From NCBI GenBank assembly GCA_001830475.1, contig MIAC01000136.1, positions 5,810 to 14,815 of the forward strand: 9,006 nt of DNA, in the 5' to 3' direction. How positions within the stretch are numbered: position 1 is the stretch's first letter; each line of letters begins with the position of its first letter. The notes beneath the pieces were generated by a model, which worked only from the letters and a program-made list of their open reading frames with translations, did no database searches and was not told the origin of the DNA. The DNA is from Rhodospirillales bacterium RIFCSPLOWO2_12_FULL_67_15 (lineage in GTDB: Bacteria > Pseudomonadota > Alphaproteobacteria > Rhodospirillales > 2-12-FULL-67-15). The position numbers and the translations under genes were made by a program. Positions 6,374 to 9,006 of this stretch are shown in pieces.

Positions 6374-6793
6374 ATGAAAACCACTCTCACGGCGGGCATC
6401 GCCGCCAAACGCAAATACCGCATCGACCGCGAGCGCACCATCGATTTCATGGGCGAGCAGGCGCGCGTGTACGCCACCCCGATGCTGGTGCGCGACATCG
6501 AAATGACCTGCCGCGAATTCCTGCTCGAGCATCTGGACCCGGGCGAGGACTCGGTCGGGACCCGCGTGGAAATCGACCACCTGGCCGCGACGCTGCTCGG
6601 TATGGAGGTCGAGATCAGCGTCAGCGTCGCCGAAGTGAAGGGCCGCGCGGTCACCTTCGCGGTCGAGGCGCACGACGGCATCGACGCGGTCTGCCGCGGC
6701 AAGCACATGCGCTTCGTGGTCGACGTCAAGCAGACCGAGGCGCGCCTCGGCGCAAAGGCAAAGAAGGCGCGGGAGCAGGCGAAGATCGCGTGA
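6374..6793 (+). CDS. FlK-like hotdog acyl-CoA thioesterase
   Basis: A 139-residue single-domain hotdog protein resembling fluoroacetyl-CoA thioesterase FlK, the same length as that enzyme. The opening MKTTLTAGI, the core VYATPMLVRDIEMTCREFL, then SVGTRVEIDHLAA and VTFAVEAHDG follow the family order. T35, E43 and H69 are spaced 8 and 26 apart, exactly as the FlK catalytic residues T42, E50 and H76. The expected role is cytoplasmic hydrolysis of an acyl- or aryl-CoA ester. FlK is famous for fluoroacetyl-CoA, but close relatives are common without fluoroacetate, so that substrate is not implied. ATG 6374 gives the right N-terminus but lacks a good Shine-Dalgarno. Its stop overlaps the GTG of the following molybdoenzyme, and an FNR-type site lies upstream. 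The lysine-rich C-terminal tail (KAKKAREQAK) is probably a surface helix. Confidence 0.85.
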   Translation: MKTTLTAGIAAKRKYRIDRERTIDFMGEQARVYATPMLVRDIEMTCREFLLEHLDPGEDSVGTRVEIDHLAATLLGMEVEISVSVAEVKGRAVTFAVEAHDGIDAVCRGKHMRFVVDVKQTEARLGAKAKKAREQAKIA

Positions 6794-9006
6794 AGGTCAA
6801 GACCTACTGTTACCAGTGCGTCGCGGGTCCCGACCTGCTCGAAGTGGAGGTCGAGGACGGCGTTGCCACGGAGGTGACGCCGAATTTCGACGCTGCGGGA
6901 ATCCATCCGGGCGGTGGCCGCGTCTGCGTCAAGGCCTACGGCCTGGTGCAGAAGCTGTACAACCCGAACCGGGTGCGCTCGCCGATGAAGCGCACCAACC
7001 CGAAGAAAGGGCGCGGCGAGGACCCCGGATTCGTGCCGATCAGCTGGGATGAAGCTTTTGCAGTCATTTCAAGAAAGCTTCTGGAAATTCGCGCGCGAGG
7101 CCTGCTGGATGAGTCCGGCTATCCGCGCGTGGCGGCGAGTTTCGGCGGCGGCGGCACGCCGCAGTCCTACATGGGCACGTTTCCCGCGTTCCTCGGCGCC
7201 TGGGGCCCGGTCGACATGGGCTTCGGCTCGGGGCAGGGCGTCAAGTGCACGCATTCGGAGCACCTCTACGGCGAGTTCTGGCACCGCGCGTTCACGGTTT
7301 CGCCCGACACCCCGTTGTGCGAGTACGTGATCTCCTGCGGCGCGAACACCGAGGCCTCCGGCGGCGTGGTCGGCGTCTGGCGCCATGCCGAGGCGCGCAT
7401 CCGCGGCATGAAGCGGGTCCAGGTGGAACCTCACCTGTCGATCACTGGAGCCTGCTCTGCCGAATGGGTGCCGATCAGGCCCAAGACCGATCCCGCGTTC
7501 CTCTATGCGCTGATCCACGTGATGCTGTTCGAGCATCCGCGCGAGCGGCTCGACCTCGATTTTCTGCTGCGGCACACCTCTTCACCCTATATGGTCGGCC
7601 CGAACGGATTTTTCCTGAGGGATCCCGGAACGAGAAGTCCTTTGATTTCCGATGTCCTGGAAGGTTCTTTCTCCAGGGATGCCGTTGAAATCGGTCCGGA
7701 TGAGGAAGTCCTTGCAAAAGGAAACCTGAACGGCGAGACCGCGTTCTCCAAACTGCTCGCGCACATGAAGCCGTATACGCCGGAATGGGCGGCGGGCATC
7801 TGCGACGTGCCGGCCGCGGCCATCCGGCGCATCGCCGGCGAGTACCTCGATCACGCGCATATCGGCGAGACCATCGTGATCGACGGCAAGACGCTGCCGT
7901 TGCGCCCGGTCGCCGTGGCGCTCGGCAAGACGGTCAACAACGGCTGGGGCGGCTTCGAATGCTGCTGGGCGCGCACCATGCTCGCGGCGCTGGTGGGCGC
8001 GCTCGAAGTGCCCGGCGGCACCCTCGGCACCACGGTGCGCCTGAACCGCCCGCTGTCGGAGCGGCACGCGAGCGTCAAGCCCGGCGCGGACGGTTTCATG
8101 GCCTATCCGTTGAATCCTACCGACAAGGAACACTGGAGCGCGCAGCCGAACATCCGCAATGCCTACCGCACGCTGGTGCCGCTCGCCGCCAACGGGCCGT
8201 GGAGCCAGGCGCTCGGGCCGACGCATTTCTCGTGGATGTTCCTCGGCGAGACGCCGCCGGGGCTGCCGCGCGTCACTTATCCCGAGCTGTGGTTCGTGTA
8301 TCGCACCAATCCGGCGATCTCGTTCTGGGACACGGGCCAGGTGGCCGAGCGCATGGCGAGCTTCCCGTTCGTCGTTGCGCTCGCCTACACGCGCGACGAG
8401 ACCAACCATTTTGCCGACATCCTGCTGCCGGACCAGGTGGACCTGGAGAGCCTGCAGCTCATCTACATCGGCGGCTCGAAGTACATCGAGCAATTCTGGA
8501 AGCATGAGGGCTATGCGCTGCGCCAGCCGGCGGTGAAGCCGAACGTGGACGCGCGCGATTTTACCGACATCGCCACCGAGCTCGCTGCGAGGACTGGGCT
8601 CCTGGAACGCTATAACGCCTCCATCAACCGTGGTGCTGCAGGGGTTGCTCTCGAAGGTCCCTCCTGGAACTTCTCCTTGAACGAGAAAGAAAAATATTCG
8701 AGAGACCAAATCTGGGACGCGGTATGCCGGGCGGCGAGCGCCGAGCTCACCGATGGCGCGGAAACGCATGGCCTCGACTGGTGGAAGCAGCACGGCCTGC
8801 GGGTGAAGCCGTTTCCGCAGTCCGACTGGTACCTGTTCCCGACGCTCGCCGGGAAGGGCCTGCGCTTCGAGCTGCCCTACCAGGAGCAGCTGTTGCGCGT
8901 CGGCACCGAGCTCGGCCGCCGCCTGCACGAGAACGGCATGCAGTGGTGGGACCAGCAGCTCGCCGAGTACCAGGCGCTGCCGGCATGGAAGGATTTCCCG
9001 AAACTG
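6790..9006 (+). CDS. Molybdopterin oxidoreductase large subunit, PadB-like (3' end outside window)
   Basis: Open from GTG 6790 to the window edge, 739 codons with no stop. The start overlaps the thioesterase TGA (GTGA) and has AGGCGA seven bases upstream. It belongs to the DMSO-reductase family, whose catalytic subunits carry bis-MGD and usually one [4Fe-4S] cluster. The N-terminus has C7, C10 and C46 but P14 where the third cluster cysteine would be expected. SWDEA begins the molybdopterin domain. C153 in VKCTHSE is the likely molybdenum ligand, as in polysulfide-reductase-like members. NNGWGGFECCWAR (from 383) and DETNHFADILLPD (from 536) are cofactor-site blocks. There is no Tat signal, so it is probably cytoplasmic and expects an iron-sulfur partner and perhaps an NrfD-type anchor downstream. 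Resemblance to phenylacetyl-CoA:acceptor oxidoreductase is from memory. Family is sure, substrate is not. Three low-GC patches interrupt the gene. Confidence 0.9.
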   Translation, partial: MKVKTYCYQCVAGPDLLEVEVEDGVATEVTPNFDAAGIHPGGGRVCVKAYGLVQKLYNPNRVRSPMKRTNPKKGRGEDPGFVPISWDEAFAVISRKLLEIRARGLLDESGYPRVAASFGGGGTPQSYMGTFPAFLGAWGPVDMGFGSGQGVKCTHSEHLYGEFWHRAFTVSPDTPLCEYVISCGANTEASGGVVGVWRHAEARIRGMKRVQVEPHLSITGACSAEWVPIRPKTDPAFLYALIHVMLFEHPRERLDLDFLLRHTSSPYMVGPNGFFLRDPGTRSPLISDVLEGSFSRDAVEIGPDEEVLAKGNLNGETAFSKLLAHMKPYTPEWAAGICDVPAAAIRRIAGEYLDHAHIGETIVIDGKTLPLRPVAVALGKTVNNGWGGFECCWARTMLAALVGALEVPGGTLGTTVRLNRPLSERHASVKPGADGFMAYPLNPTDKEHWSAQPNIRNAYRTLVPLAANGPWSQALGPTHFSWMFLGETPPGLPRVTYPELWFVYRTNPAISFWDTGQVAERMASFPFVVALAYTRDETNHFADILLPDQVDLESLQLIYIGGSKYIEQFWKHEGYALRQPAVKPNVDARDFTDIATELAARTGLLERYNASINRGAAGVALEGPSWNFSLNEKEKYSRDQIWDAVCRAASAELTDGAETHGLDWWKQHGLRVKPFPQSDWYLFPTLAGKGLRFELPYQEQLLRVGTELGRRLHENGMQWWDQQLAEYQALPAWKDFPKL

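Noticed and set aside
5021..6706. 561-residue minus-strand frame opposite the cyclase and thioesterase
   Set aside because: It crosses two supported genes and the FNR-box gap, and its sequence is compositionally biased without recognisable domains.
7582..8928. 448-residue minus-strand frame opposite the molybdoenzyme
   Set aside because: It is the mirror of a continuous plus-strand frame with clear DMSO-reductase-family motifs.

Overview
The window is about two-thirds G+C, strongly G/C-ending in third codon positions, and every convincing gene lies on the + strand. Gene content and protein style (a complete Liv-type importer, a membrane diguanylate cyclase, an FNR-type box, a molybdenum enzyme with a CoA thioesterase) fit a betaproteobacterium able to live with little or no oxygen. 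That placement is inferred from family resemblance, not computed.

Layout: (1) 1-3662 is a branched-chain-amino-acid-type (HAAT) ABC importer operon: the C-terminal end of a periplasmic binding protein, permeases livH and livM, ATPases livG and livF. The last two junctions are overlaps. The livH-livM junction holds a long near-perfect hairpin between a strong Shine-Dalgarno and the start codon. (2) 3739-6241 is a two-gene unit: an exported PstS-like binding protein without PstCAB, then, one base after its stop, a two-TM, GAF-containing diguanylate cyclase with intact GGEEF and I-site. (3) 6242-6373 is a gap with a small hairpin and a perfect FNR-type palindrome. (4) 6374-9006 holds a FlK-like hotdog acyl-CoA thioesterase and, overlapping it by four bases, a large molybdopterin oxidoreductase that runs off the window. 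The enzyme begins with GTG at 6790 and is open for 739 codons.

Working model (inference): organic acids, possibly aromatic, enter through the Liv-type importer and are activated to CoA esters elsewhere. The molybdoenzyme oxidises a CoA ester and the thioesterase releases the acid or removes a dead-end ester, under FNR-type control in low oxygen. The pairing resembles the known phenylacetyl-CoA:acceptor oxidoreductase reaction (PadBCD), which yields phenylglyoxylate plus free CoA. The binding protein/cyclase pair may couple a periplasmic ligand to c-di-GMP.

Several short stretches inside these GC-rich genes fall to roughly 22-50% G+C with unusual codons yet stay in frame. No tRNA, rRNA, CRISPR array, insertion sequence or phage gene was seen.
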